NCBI GenBank assembly: GCA_027858555.1
Contig: JAQICP010000147.1
Span: 1-11,315, forward strand
DNA length: 11,315 bases
Direction: 5' to 3'
From: Vallitaleaceae bacterium
GTDB taxonomy: Bacteria; Bacillota; Clostridia; Lachnospirales; Vallitaleaceae
This document shows positions 1-6,665 of the stretch, piece by piece; positions within the stretch are counted from its first letter, which is position 1; each line of letters begins with the position of its first letter. A model generated the notes under the pieces. The model worked only from the letters and a program-made list of their open reading frames with translations. It ran no database searches and was not told where the DNA came from. The position numbers were made by a program, and so were the translations under genes.

Positions 1-1
1 G

Positions 2-199
2 GATATGGTAGTTAATCCTAGCATAGGTATTCATATTATAGATGATTGTGCTAAAAAAGGCGTTAAACGTGTTATACTTCAACCTGGTGCATCTAGTTTG
101 GAGATTAAGAAAAAAGCAGAGGCACTAGGTATAGAAGCGGTTGATGCTTGTGTGCTTGTTCTACTTTCATGGAATAGAGAAGAAATGACAGGAAAATAG
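2..199 (+). CDS. CoA-binding domain protein, C-terminal part (5' end outside window)
   Basis: Last 65 residues of a small Rossmann-fold protein of the CoA_binding_2 (YccU-like) type. The frame is open from the first codon of the window, and the ATG at position 5 lies inside the domain, so I read this as a 5'-truncated gene and not a 64-residue protein. Family signs are the strand-loop VILQPGAS, followed by a helix rich in Lys/Glu, then GIEAVDACVLVLL, where the Cys sits at the usual place near the end of the fold. Whole family members are about 135-140 residues, so roughly half is visible. These proteins bind CoA in the related succinyl-CoA synthetase fold; no specific reaction is known for most, and none can be inferred here. 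The gene ends in a hairpin terminator that overlaps its last codons, separating it from the next gene. Confidence 0.8.
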   Translation, partial: DMVVNPSIGIHIIDDCAKKGVKRVILQPGASSLEIKKKAEALGIEAVDACVLVLLSWNREEMTGK

Positions 200-235
200 C
201 ACTTTTTCGAAAAGTCATAGGCTATTTCTTTATTT
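194..235 (+). terminator. Rho-independent terminator of the CoA-binding gene
   Basis: A two-part hairpin: outer arms AAATAGC (194-200) and GCTATTT (221-227), inner arms ACTTTT (201-206) and AAAAGT (210-215) with a TCG loop and a five-base bulge CATAG on the right side. A T-rich stretch CTTTATTTTG follows. The left arm overlaps the stop codon of the upstream gene. Confidence 0.7.
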
Positions 236-238
236 TGT

Positions 239-267
239 TTGACTTATATTTTACCTGATTCTATAAT
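239..267 (+). promoter_or_regulatory. Sigma-A promoter of the HDOD gene
   Basis: TTGACT at 239-244 and TATAAT at 262-267 are separated by exactly 17 bp, which is close to the vegetative consensus. It lies just after the preceding terminator and about 70 bp before the HDOD start, leaving a leader of about 60 nt. The TSS would be near 273. Confidence 0.8.
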
Positions 268-321
268 GAGAATGAGGGAGATAGATGTCGTATGTTTAGA
301 GAACCGTAAAGCAAAGGCATC

Positions 322-328
322 AAGGAGG
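322..328 (+). promoter_or_regulatory. Ribosome binding site fixing a TTG start
   Basis: AAGGAGG lies 7 nt before the TTG at 336. No in-frame ATG or GTG occurs nearby at suitable spacing, so this strong site supports TTG as the true start. Confidence 0.8.
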
Positions 329-335
329 TTACATT

Positions 336-1190
336 TTGACAAAAGTATCATTAGGTGAATTAGTTAGTCGTGTCGATGAGATACCAGTGTTTTCAGAGAC
401 AGTCAATAGAATATTAACACTTCTAGAAGATCCAAAGGCAGATGCTAAAGGCGTAGAGCATGAGATTATGAAAGATCAAGGTTTTACAGCCAAAGTATTA
501 CGTCTTGCAAACTCAGCTTATTTTGGTGGATCCAGAAAGATTCATACTGTTTCACAAGCAACTGTCTTACTTGGTTTTCAAGCGATTAAAAGCATGGTAT
601 TGGCATCAAGTGTCGGTAAAGTATTAGTGAGAGAATTGCCGGGTTACGCTTTGGAAAAAGAAGAATTATGGCGTCAATCACAGATATGTGCTATTACTAG
701 TCGAGTAATCGCCAAGAAAGTCAAGTATTCAAAACCTGATCAGGCGTATACTGCTGGTTTATTGCATGATATCGGTAAAGTCATTCTTGATTATTATCTA
801 AGTGAACAATATCAAGTCATACAAGAAAAGATGGCATCTGGTAAGTGGCCATTCGTAGCTATTGAGGAAGAAGTTTTAGGTTTCCATCATGGACAAGTTG
901 GCGCTAAGATTGCAGAGAAGTGGCGTTTGCCTGAAGACTTAGTTGAAGCGATTGAATTACACCATACGCCAAGTTTGGCAGTTCTTAACCCACAGATGGT
1001 AAGCATCATACATATTGCAGATGGACTAGTGATGATGTTGGGATTACATCTTGGTGCTGATGGACTTGCCTATGAGTTTTCAGAAGATGCCATGAAATTG
1101 CTTAAAATTGATGAGCAGATGTTATCAGAGATTATGTCTGAAGTAGTCGATATCATATCAGATGAGAATGCCTACATCAGTGAAATATAA
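336..1190 (+). CDS. HDOD domain signalling protein
   Basis: 284-residue cytoplasmic protein consisting mainly of an HDOD domain (about residues 8-205), a degenerate relative of HD phosphohydrolases found in bacterial signalling and stress regulation. Typical HDOD features are the N-terminal LPVFSETVNRIL-like helix (EIPVFSETV here), ANSAYFG at 58-64 and the LLG...I motif near 78-85. Unlike many HDOD proteins it keeps much of the HD metal site: H144-D145 in LLHDIGK, H184/H185, H209/H210 and D229. The first HD ligand seems replaced, with Q114-S115 after the Trp of LWRQS. Catalysis is therefore uncertain, and a binding or scaffold role is equally possible. It has its own sigma-A promoter and a strong ribosome site. 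The next gene, 90 bp downstream on the same strand, is a second HD-fold protein, so the two may be co-transcribed. The target of signalling is unknown. Confidence 0.9.
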   Translation: MTKVSLGELVSRVDEIPVFSETVNRILTLLEDPKADAKGVEHEIMKDQGFTAKVLRLANSAYFGGSRKIHTVSQATVLLGFQAIKSMVLASSVGKVLVRELPGYALEKEELWRQSQICAITSRVIAKKVKYSKPDQAYTAGLLHDIGKVILDYYLSEQYQVIQEKMASGKWPFVAIEEEVLGFHHGQVGAKIAEKWRLPEDLVEAIELHHTPSLAVLNPQMVSIIHIADGLVMMLGLHLGADGLAYEFSEDAMKLLKIDEQMLSEIMSEVVDIISDENAYISEI

Positions 1191-1280
1191 GTAAGCTATA
1201 AGTGAAAGTGGCCTTATGATGATATGGGCTTAATGATTGGTATTGCACTTGGTATATAATAATAGATAAAGAGGGTTAAC

Positions 1281-1847
1281 ATGATTACAAGAGAAGTTGC
1301 ATATGGTTTGTTAACAGAATATGTGTCGTCAGATAGTCTTATCAAGCATTGCTTAGCAGTTGAAGCATCTATGCGCAAGTATGCCAAGGTATACGGGGAA
1401 GATGTTGAGCTGTACGGCATTACTGGATTGCTTCATGATATTGATTTTGAACAATATCCAGATGAGCATCCTACTCATGCCAGAAGTATTCTGCAGGGTT
1501 CTGATATTCCGGAATCTGTACTGGATGCTATTGAGAAACATGGTAAAGAGCATGATAACACTCGGGAGAGTTTGCTGGCAAAAACCTTATTTGCGGTAGA
1601 TAGTCTGTCATCGTTTGTTATTGCCTATGTGCATGTACGACCAGATAAAAGTTTCGAAGGTGTTTCATTAAAGTCAATTAAAAAGAAATTTAAAGATAAA
1701 GCATTTGCCAGAGCGGTGAATAGAGATTTGGTGGCATTAGGCGCAGTTGAACTGGATATTGAGTTATACGAGCATATGCAGACAGTTATTGACGGTATTG
1801 TTGAAAGACAAGCGGAATTAAGCCATATGGGTATGAGTCTGATATAG
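1281..1847 (+). CDS. HD domain protein (HDIG-type predicted hydrolase)
   Basis: 188-residue soluble protein of the small HD family. A full set of likely metal ligands is present: H23 in IKHCLAVE, H52-D53 in LLHDID, H87 in EKHG and D107 in FAVDSLS. This pattern fits a metal-dependent phosphohydrolase, but the substrate cannot be told; small HD proteins of this shape are often annotated only as HDIG or HD-domain hydrolases. AAAGAGGG (1268-1275) sits 5 nt before the ATG. A TATAAT at 1255-1260 may be the -10 of a promoter, but no good -35 is seen, so read-through from the HDOD gene 90 bp upstream is also possible. The C-terminal codons (AELSHMGMSLI) are repeated just after the stop in another frame; see the repeat entry. 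Confidence 0.85.
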   Translation: MITREVAYGLLTEYVSSDSLIKHCLAVEASMRKYAKVYGEDVELYGITGLLHDIDFEQYPDEHPTHARSILQGSDIPESVLDAIEKHGKEHDNTRESLLAKTLFAVDSLSSFVIAYVHVRPDKSFEGVSLKSIKKKFKDKAFARAVNRDLVALGAVELDIELYEHMQTVIDGIVERQAELSHMGMSLI

Positions 1848-1885
1848 AAGCTAAATTAAGTCATTTAGGTATGAGTTTGGTTTAA
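1812..1885 (+). repeat. Tandem, out-of-frame copy of the HD gene's last 11 codons plus stop
   Basis: Copy 1 (1812-1847) encodes AELSHMGMSLI-stop, the end of the HD protein. Copy 2 (1850-1885) encodes AKLSHLGMSLV-stop, but lies in the -1 frame relative to copy 1. By eye 27 of 36 bases match. Differences are mostly third-position or conservative changes (AGC/AGT, CTG/TTG, Met/Leu, Ile/Val, TAG/TAA), which suggests copy 2 was once translated. It most likely is the remaining tail of a second, paralogous HD gene that was otherwise deleted, or an old tail duplication. A -1 slip before 1845 would append copy 2 in frame, but no slippery heptamer is evident. Confidence 0.75.
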
Positions 1886-1932
1886 TAGTCTAGGTAAAAA
1901 GTCACAAAGTGTATACATATATCAAGATATTG

Positions 1933-1941
1933 TGGTATAAT
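1933..1941 (+). promoter_or_regulatory. Possible extended -10 promoter
   Basis: TGGTATAAT is a perfect extended -10 (TGn plus TATAAT at 1936-1941). There is no convincing -35 17 bp upstream (bases at 1913-1918 are ATACAT). Transcription would begin near 1948, just before the long hairpin at 1960. Confidence 0.4.
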
Positions 1942-1959
1942 AATGTATATCATATTGAG

Positions 1960-2007
1960 GGTCAAACATAATCTAACAACTATTATTAGGTTATGTTTGA
2001 CCTTTTA
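1960..2007 (+). terminator. Long hairpin followed by T-run: terminator or leader attenuator
   Basis: GGTCAAACATAA (1960-1971) pairs perfectly with TTATGTTTGACC (1991-2002), 12 bp. After one mismatch, an inner CTAA/TTAG extends it by 4 bp. TTTTATT follows at once. It can end transcription of the HD gene, or of a short RNA from the promoter at 1933, before the NlpC/P60 gene. Confidence 0.6.
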
Positions 2008-2017
2008 TTGTGAAAAG

Positions 2018-2047
2018 AAAGGGCTCAGCTAACATATAAGCTTTTTA
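2018..2047 (+). terminator. Second, weaker terminator-like hairpin
   Basis: AAAGGGCT (2018-2025) can pair with AGCTTTTT (2039-2046), using two G-T pairs, with a 13-nt loop. It resembles the AAAGGGCT...AGCC-T6 terminator at 6487 but is weaker. It lies between the long hairpin and the NlpC/P60 start, so it could be a second stop or part of that gene's leader. Confidence 0.35.
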
Positions 2048-2106
2048 TGCCATAGATATACAAGCTATAGGAAGCCAAATATTAAGCAAGAGATAAAGGG
2101 TGGTAT

Positions 2107-3423
2107 ATGCAGATAGGATATAGGTTTGTTAAGAGCAAGAGTCACAGGAATCATTTTAAGCATATTCTAAGCATCATGATTATTCTAAGCGTAGTGATGA
2201 GTATGATGATAGGCAAAACTGTTTATGCCAGTAGTGATGTGTCTCCTTGGGCGGTTACAGAGATTGAAGCTATCAATGAACTCGGAGCTTATACTGAGCG
2301 GTTGACTTCTAATTATCAAGCGAATGTTACTAGGGCTGAGTTTACAGAACTAGTTGTATTAACCTATAAAGCAATTACTGGAAACAGCCCTATTATTGAA
2401 TTGGCAATAAATCCTTTTGTGGATACTGAGGACACCTATATATTGGAAGCGGTGGCACTTGGGTTAATTAACGGTACGGATGCCACGCATTTCTCCCCAG
2501 ATATGTTGGTGACTAGAGAGCAAATGGTTACCATCTATATAAGGATGACAAAGTTGGTGGAAACAGAACTTGGCATTCAAGTTCTTGGCAGTAGTGATGT
2601 TGCCTTCGATTTTACCGATGATTCAAGTATATCGGCGTGGGCATATGAAAGCATGGTGTTTGCATATGCTAATTCAATTATATCGGGTAGTGGCAATGGG
2701 ACCATAGGACCCAAATTAAATACGAGCAAAGAACAAGCACTTATAGTGAATTATCGGCTCATATTAATGGTGACAGCTACAACGGGATACAACGTAGAAT
2801 GGCAAAATAATTTTAGCAAAGTTAAAAAACAATTAGGTATTGTTACATGTGATGTGTTGAATGTACGACAAACACCTAACTTAGATAATAGTGATAATAT
2901 AATCCATCGTTTACAACAGTATAATAAAGTGACGATAGAAAAACAAGAAGATAATGCGGTTGAAGGATGGTACTACATTACAAGTGAAGGCGGTATATCT
3001 GGCTTCGTACATAGTGAGTATATTCGGACAATTGAAGCTTATGAAGAGGATACTGAACTCGGTATAGCCATAATTGCATATGCAAAGACTTATCTAGGCA
3101 CACCGTATTCCTATGGAGGCTCTACAATAGGTGTGGGCATTGATTGTGCAGGATTCACCCAATCAGTTCTTGGGGCTTTTGGTTATTCCCTCAGCAGATC
3201 ATCAAGTGGCCAGAGTAAGCAAGGTATAGCAATTGATTCTAGTGAGTTAGCTGTAGGAGACTTAATTGTATATGGTTATAGTGGCAATGTATCTCATGTT
3301 GCCTTATACATAGGCAATGGACAGGTCATACATGCTACCACATCAAGGGGTGTCATTATTACGGATGCTTTTAGTTATCTGTATAAACCATTGATTGGAT
3401 ATAGAAGGGTCATTTTAGATTAA
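2107..3423 (+). CDS. Secreted SLH-SH3-NlpC/P60 cell-wall hydrolase
   Basis: 438-residue exported peptidoglycan hydrolase. Residues 1-41 form a long signal peptide: a basic N-region (KSKSHRNHFKH), a hydrophobic core at 20-35 and a likely cleavage after VYA (41). Three S-layer homology repeats follow (about 44-93, 103-152 and 168-220), which would hold the enzyme to wall polymers. A bacterial SH3 domain spans about 244-306 (LNVRQTPN, GWYYI, GFVHSEYI). The NlpC/P60 catalytic domain occupies 317-438, with nucleophile C347 in GIDCAGF, H397 in VSHVALYIG and H409 in VIHAT; the 12-residue spacing of the two His residues matches the family triad. NlpC/P60 enzymes usually cut D-Glu-diaminopimelate-type stem-peptide bonds. 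AAAGGG (2095-2100) precedes the ATG by 6 nt. A two-hairpin leader lies upstream, and no clear promoter is seen nearer the gene. Role in wall remodelling or cell separation is inferred. Confidence 0.92.
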   Translation: MQIGYRFVKSKSHRNHFKHILSIMIILSVVMSMMIGKTVYASSDVSPWAVTEIEAINELGAYTERLTSNYQANVTRAEFTELVVLTYKAITGNSPIIELAINPFVDTEDTYILEAVALGLINGTDATHFSPDMLVTREQMVTIYIRMTKLVETELGIQVLGSSDVAFDFTDDSSISAWAYESMVFAYANSIISGSGNGTIGPKLNTSKEQALIVNYRLILMVTATTGYNVEWQNNFSKVKKQLGIVTCDVLNVRQTPNLDNSDNIIHRLQQYNKVTIEKQEDNAVEGWYYITSEGGISGFVHSEYIRTIEAYEEDTELGIAIIAYAKTYLGTPYSYGGSTIGVGIDCAGFTQSVLGAFGYSLSRSSSGQSKQGIAIDSSELAVGDLIVYGYSGNVSHVALYIGNGQVIHATTSRGVIITDAFSYLYKPLIGYRRVILD

Positions 3424-3475
3424 GCAACGAGGTAATAGTTAACAATTCAAGTAATTTCACAATCAGGCATAGGTA

Positions 3476-3504
3476 TTGACATCAGACTAGGTATTCGTTA
3501 AAAT
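3476..3504 (+). promoter_or_regulatory. Sigma-A promoter of the antiporter gene
   Basis: TTGACA (3476-3481, perfect -35) and TAAAAT (3499-3504) are 17 bp apart. The TSS would fall near 3511, so a TTG codon at 3517 would be almost at the 5' end of the mRNA. This favours translation from the ATG at 3538. Confidence 0.8.
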
Positions 3505-3525
3505 GGTTTAATTAACTTGAATGTG

Positions 3526-3530
3526 AAAGG
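3526..3530 (+). promoter_or_regulatory. Ribosome binding site deciding the antiporter start
   Basis: AAAGG lies 7 nt before the ATG at 3538. The in-frame TTG at 3517 has no ribosome site, so the 335-residue product is preferred over one 7 residues longer. Confidence 0.65.
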
Positions 3531-3537
3531 ATATAGG

Positions 3538-4545
3538 ATGGAGACTTTATTAGTAGATTTTTTACACACATTATCACCTTTGTTTTTGTTTCTAATTATT
3601 GCAGTAACCTTATTCACCTTAAGCAAAGGTGCAGATATATTAGTTGATGAAGCTGTCAGCTTATCTGTTAGATGGGGAATTCCTAAGATGATCATAGGTG
3701 CAACGATTGTTTCACTTGGGACCACTTTACCGGAGGCAACGGTATCGGTACTCGCAGCAATTGAGGGTAATCCGGATTTAGCATTAGGTAACGCAGTTGG
3801 TTCAGTCATTGCTGATACAGGTCTAATTATAGGGTTAGCTGCACTGGTAGGCACATTACCTGTGGTTATAGAGAAAATCAACAAGCAAGGTCGAATACAG
3901 TTAATGGCCGGTATTTTATTAGTCGTGGTATCCCTTCCAATTTTTTCAAAAACGGGTACAGGTGTTATACACCAATGGGTTGGGTTTTTGTTTTTAGGCT
4001 TATTGGTGGTATATATGGTTATGACAATCAGGTGGGCCAGGCAATCAAATAATCAGGAAATATTTGAAATGGAAGAAGAAAAAAGCAATCTTTTCATTCA
4101 GATAATGAAACTGATTATTGGTATCACCCTGGTCATATTATCATCTAAAGTACTGATTCCTTCTGTGGAGATTACAGCTATACGGATTGGTATCCCACAG
4201 AGTGTTATAGCAGCAACTTTAGTAGCTTTTGGTACCAGTTTACCTGAGCTTGTAACAGCGATTACTGCTGTTAGAAAAGGTCATGGAGAACTAGCAGTAG
4301 GTAACATTATAGGAGCGGACATATTAAATGTCTTATTCGTTGTGGGAAGTGCAGCTGCAGTTACAAGTAGCGGGTTAGCAGTTCCTGTTGATTTTTACTG
4401 GCTTCAATTTCCAGCGATGTTACTCATACTAGTAATATTTAGAATTGTTGCTAAAAACAAGCGCGATGTCATTACTAAAAAAGAAGGGTTACTATTACTG
4501 GGCATCTATGTCATCTATATTGTTCTGAATTACGTGGTTGTCTAG
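3538..4545 (+). CDS. Calcium/cation antiporter, CaCA family (YrbG-like)
   Basis: 335-residue integral membrane protein with the two inverted Na_Ca_ex repeats of the CaCA superfamily, about 10 membrane segments, and a charged cytoplasmic loop near 166-186 (EIFEMEEEKSN) between the halves. Alpha-1 has GTTLPEA (61-67, E66) and GNAVGSVIAD (84-93). Alpha-2 has GTSLPEL (232-238, E237) and GNIIGADILN (255-264, D261). The paired Glu residues and the Asp of the second repeat are those expected to bind ions, as in the archaeal NCX_Mj structure. The likely job is Ca2+ export coupled to Na+ or H+ entry; the coupling ion cannot be read from sequence. The first repeat has VIADTG where the more usual form is SNIFN, a known variant in Firmicutes-like members. 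It has its own strong promoter. No terminator is seen before the next gene, 89 bp on. Confidence 0.9.
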   Translation: METLLVDFLHTLSPLFLFLIIAVTLFTLSKGADILVDEAVSLSVRWGIPKMIIGATIVSLGTTLPEATVSVLAAIEGNPDLALGNAVGSVIADTGLIIGLAALVGTLPVVIEKINKQGRIQLMAGILLVVVSLPIFSKTGTGVIHQWVGFLFLGLLVVYMVMTIRWARQSNNQEIFEMEEEKSNLFIQIMKLIIGITLVILSSKVLIPSVEITAIRIGIPQSVIAATLVAFGTSLPELVTAITAVRKGHGELAVGNIIGADILNVLFVVGSAAAVTSSGLAVPVDFYWLQFPAMLLILVIFRIVAKNKRDVITKKEGLLLLGIYVIYIVLNYVVV

Positions 4546-4634
4546 ATATAGTCGAAAAGTAGTAGATAAGTATTTTATAAGAAGTAGTATCTATTAATAT
4601 CTATTGAACATAAGTACACTTAATTGGAGATCAA

Positions 4635-5555
4635 ATGGCTAATTTACTATATATTCTATCTCATATCCTATTGCCCATATTTTTACAGATCATAATTGGA
4701 TATGGTGTACAAAAAAAATTAAAACTGGATATATCAACGCTTACCAAAATTCAATTATATGTACTCATACCCGCACTGATTTTTGTGAAGCTATATAGTA
4801 GTGCACTTGAAGGCAGTCTGATATGGAAGATAGTGCTTTTCACAGTGGTGTTGTTTGTCATATTATTCATATTATCAATCATACTAGCTAAGCTTATGGG
4901 CTTCACTAAGAAGAAAGAGAAGGCGTTTATCAATGCCATCACATTGCGTAATCAGGGCAACTATGGTATTCCGCTAATTACGTTGGTCTTTGCAGGAGAG
5001 ATGGGTGCAACGGCACTGGCGATTCACATGGTGGTGTTATTTACAACTAACTTATTATTGAACACCGTAGGTCTTTACAATGCCAGTAGTGGTACATATT
5101 CATTTAAGGAAACAGTTATCAAAATCATAAGATTACCTATGATTTATGCAATAATCATAGGTTTTATATTTAGAGGGTTTGCAATCAAGTTATATGAGCC
5201 TATTGAAACAACTATGGATATTATGAGTATGGGTGTTGTGCCTCTGGCACTGTTCACTTTAGGTGCTCAACTTTCTGAAACTAGAATCAAGCTCTCAGAT
5301 ATATCATTATCCATAGCTACATTTGGCAGGTTAATACTGTCGCCACTGGTAGCTTTTGGCCTAGTTAAATTATTTGGTATCGAAGGTATTATGGCTCAGG
5401 TACTAATACTAGGAGCGGCGGCACCTACAGCAGTTAATAGTGTTTTGCTTTCCATTGAATTTGATGGAGACTATGAATATGCCTCACAGATTGTCATGCT
5501 AACGACTATACTCAGTATTGTTACAGTTTCAATAATTATACAGCTTATTGTATAA
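4635..5555 (+). CDS. AEC family transporter (auxin efflux carrier-like permease)
   Basis: 306-residue membrane protein of the AEC (Mem_trans) family, with about 10 predicted membrane helices in two halves. Recognisable points are the opening helix and LKLD turn (HILLPIFLQIIIGYGVQKK), LYVLIPALIF, the conserved broken helix RNQGNYGIPL (105-114), LGAQL (209-213), AAAPTAVNS (261-269) and the closing DYEYASQIVMLTTILS segment. Bacterial members carry organic anions such as malonate or malate, or other small molecules; the substrate here is not evident. Length is normal for the family. TTGGAGA (4624-4630) precedes the ATG. The 89-bp gap to the antiporter contains no convincing promoter or terminator, so co-transcription with it is possible. 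A new promoter follows the gene. Confidence 0.92.
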   Translation: MANLLYILSHILLPIFLQIIIGYGVQKKLKLDISTLTKIQLYVLIPALIFVKLYSSALEGSLIWKIVLFTVVLFVILFILSIILAKLMGFTKKKEKAFINAITLRNQGNYGIPLITLVFAGEMGATALAIHMVVLFTTNLLLNTVGLYNASSGTYSFKETVIKIIRLPMIYAIIIGFIFRGFAIKLYEPIETTMDIMSMGVVPLALFTLGAQLSETRIKLSDISLSIATFGRLILSPLVAFGLVKLFGIEGIMAQVLILGAAAPTAVNSVLLSIEFDGDYEYASQIVMLTTILSIVTVSIIIQLIV

Positions 5556-5571
5556 TTTAATACATAAACAA

Positions 5572-5601
5572 TTGATTTTTTTTAGTAAAAGAGTCTATAA
5601 T
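5572..5601 (+). promoter_or_regulatory. Sigma-A promoter of the TspO-like gene
   Basis: TTGATT (5572-5577) and a perfect TATAAT (5596-5601) are 18 bp apart. The start codon is 43 bp downstream of the -10. Confidence 0.7.
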
Positions 5602-5643
5602 GTGTGTGAGGTTGCTTTAAAAATATAGTTAAGGAGCAGGACG

Positions 5644-6423
5644 ATGAAATATAGAAAACTTGTGGCAGTTTTAAATCTGATCGCCTTTATTGCTATGGTT
5701 ACAGTGAACGCACTGGCTTCCATATTGCCAATCAATGGATTAGATACTGGCGAAATTTCCAATTTGTATCCGAATTTATTTACACCAGCAGGCATCACTT
5801 TTTCAATTTGGGGTGTTATTTACATTTTACTGTTAATCTATGTTATTTATCAAATCAAAGTTGCGTGGCGTGCAAGTAAAATCGAACCTACTATTGTTGA
5901 TCATATTAGTTATTGGTTTATGATATCTTCAATTGCTAACATAGGTTGGATATTAGCATGGCATTATCGTAACTTGGTACTTTCACTCATAATCATGGTT
6001 ATATTGCTTATATCATTAATCGTTATTTATATTAGGCTTGATATCGGGAAATATCATCCTAGCAAAACGGAACGATATATGGTTGATATGCCATTTAGTA
6101 TCTATCTTGGGTGGATATCTGTGGCAACCATAGCTAATGTCGTCGTTCTTCTAAACGATACTGGTTGGAGTAAATGGGGGCTTGACGATAAGTGGTGGAC
6201 TATAATTGTCATAATCGTTGCTGTTTTATTAGCTATTAGATATATAGCCAATAGGAGAGATGTATTTTATGGATTGGTCATAGATTGGGCATTATTTGGA
6301 ATTTACTTAGAAAGAAGTAAAGATGTCATAATAATTGATGAAGTAATCTATGTATTATTAGGTGGGATATTCATTATCAGCGTTTATATGATTTATAGAA
6401 TTATTCGTGGTGATGCGTATTAA
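5644..6423 (+). CDS. Tryptophan-rich membrane protein, long TspO/MBR-like
   Basis: 259-residue polytopic membrane protein with about seven hydrophobic segments (near 7-27, 49-70, 89-106, 110-130, 151-170, 185-200 and 232-253) and eleven Trp residues. The core matches TspO/MBR-like motifs: FTPAGITFSIWGVIYILL (46-63) for the PPxWxFxxVWxxLY segment, SSIANIGWILAWHY (95-108) for the helix-3 NxxW segment, and PFSIYLGWISVATIAN (150-165) for the PYxxWxxFA segment. Classical TspO has about 160 residues and five helices, so this belongs to the longer bacterial group with added C-terminal helices. TspO proteins bind porphyrins and other hydrophobic ligands; the function of the long form is not established. 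AAGGAG (5631-5636) is 7 nt before the ATG. The gene has its own promoter and is followed by a strong terminator, so it is a single-gene unit. Confidence 0.8.
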   Translation: MKYRKLVAVLNLIAFIAMVTVNALASILPINGLDTGEISNLYPNLFTPAGITFSIWGVIYILLLIYVIYQIKVAWRASKIEPTIVDHISYWFMISSIANIGWILAWHYRNLVLSLIIMVILLISLIVIYIRLDIGKYHPSKTERYMVDMPFSIYLGWISVATIANVVVLLNDTGWSKWGLDDKWWTIIVIIVAVLLAIRYIANRRDVFYGLVIDWALFGIYLERSKDVIIIDEVIYVLLGGIFIISVYMIYRIIRGDAY

Positions 6424-6486
6424 TGAACCACCTTAATGAATCACCATATCGATACAGATTCACTTATAAAATAAATTATGAGTACC

Positions 6487-6516
6487 AAAAAAAGGGCTAA
6501 GCAATCAGCCTTTTTT
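6487..6516 (+). terminator. Rho-independent terminator after the TspO-like gene
   Basis: A7 and GGGCT (6487-6498), an 8-nt loop, then AGCC and T6 (6507-6516). The GGCT/AGCC stem with one bulged G is extended by A-T pairs. A runs on the left and T runs on the right make it potentially bidirectional. Confidence 0.8.
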
Positions 6517-6521
6517 AGTAG

Positions 6522-6544
6522 GAAAGTCCTTTGTAGGAACTTTC
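6522..6544 (+). repeat. Small hairpin downstream of the terminator
   Basis: GAAAGTCCT (6522-6530), loop TTGT, AGG, one bulged A, and ACTTTC (to 6544): nine pairs with a bulge. No T-run follows. Its AGGAA sits where a ribosome site for the small ORF at 6546 would be, so it might hide that site. Confidence 0.4.
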
Positions 6545-6545
6545 T

Positions 6546-6665
6546 ATGATGAAACAACTTATTTATATTTTGAAAGAAACATTGAAGGAACAAGGTATAC
6601 GGGATGTACGCTTTATTCTTAATAAAAACACTTCTTTTTTTCGTGCAAATAGTGTAATATTGTAG
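6546..6665 (+). CDS. Possible 39-codon small ORF, unknown
   Basis: ATG-ATG start with TAGGAAC 6-9 nt upstream and an open frame of 39 codons ending in TAG. The peptide starts MMKQLIYILKETLKEQGIRD, a basic amphipathic helix-like stretch, followed by a short strand-like segment (VRFILN) and a Ser/Phe-rich end. I do not recognise it. It has no signal peptide or membrane segment. It lies between a terminator and the diguanylate cyclase gene and could be a real small protein, a remnant of a longer gene, or chance. No promoter was found for it. Supported only by start context and position. Confidence 0.25.
   Translation: MMKQLIYILKETLKEQGIRDVRFILNKNTSFFRANSVIL

Noticed and set aside
1214..1553. 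Open frames on the minus strand and in another plus frame over the start of the HD gene
   Set aside because: They overlap a gene with clear family motifs, have no ribosome site, and encode low-complexity, family-free peptides.
1960..2002. Hairpin as a MITE or IS terminal repeat
   Set aside because: The arms are only 12-16 bp around a short loop, no target-site duplication is seen, and a T-run follows as in a terminator.
2008..2106. c-di-AMP (ydaO-type) or c-di-GMP riboswitch before the NlpC/P60 gene
   Set aside because: Such switches often precede wall hydrolase genes, but the conserved core stretches are absent and the leader is too short for ydaO; only GCTCAGCTAAC is vaguely similar.
3498..3884. 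128-codon minus-strand frame opposite the antiporter gene
   Set aside because: It mirrors the repetitive hydrophobic codons of the CaCA gene, has no start context, and covers that gene's own promoter.
4546..4634. Promoter or terminator between the antiporter and AEC genes
   Set aside because: A short TAGATA/TATCTA inverted pair exists, but there is no T-run and no acceptable -35/-10 pair.
4751..5798. Minus-strand frames opposite the AEC and TspO-like genes
   Set aside because: Shadow frames of hydrophobic genes without ribosome sites or known motifs.
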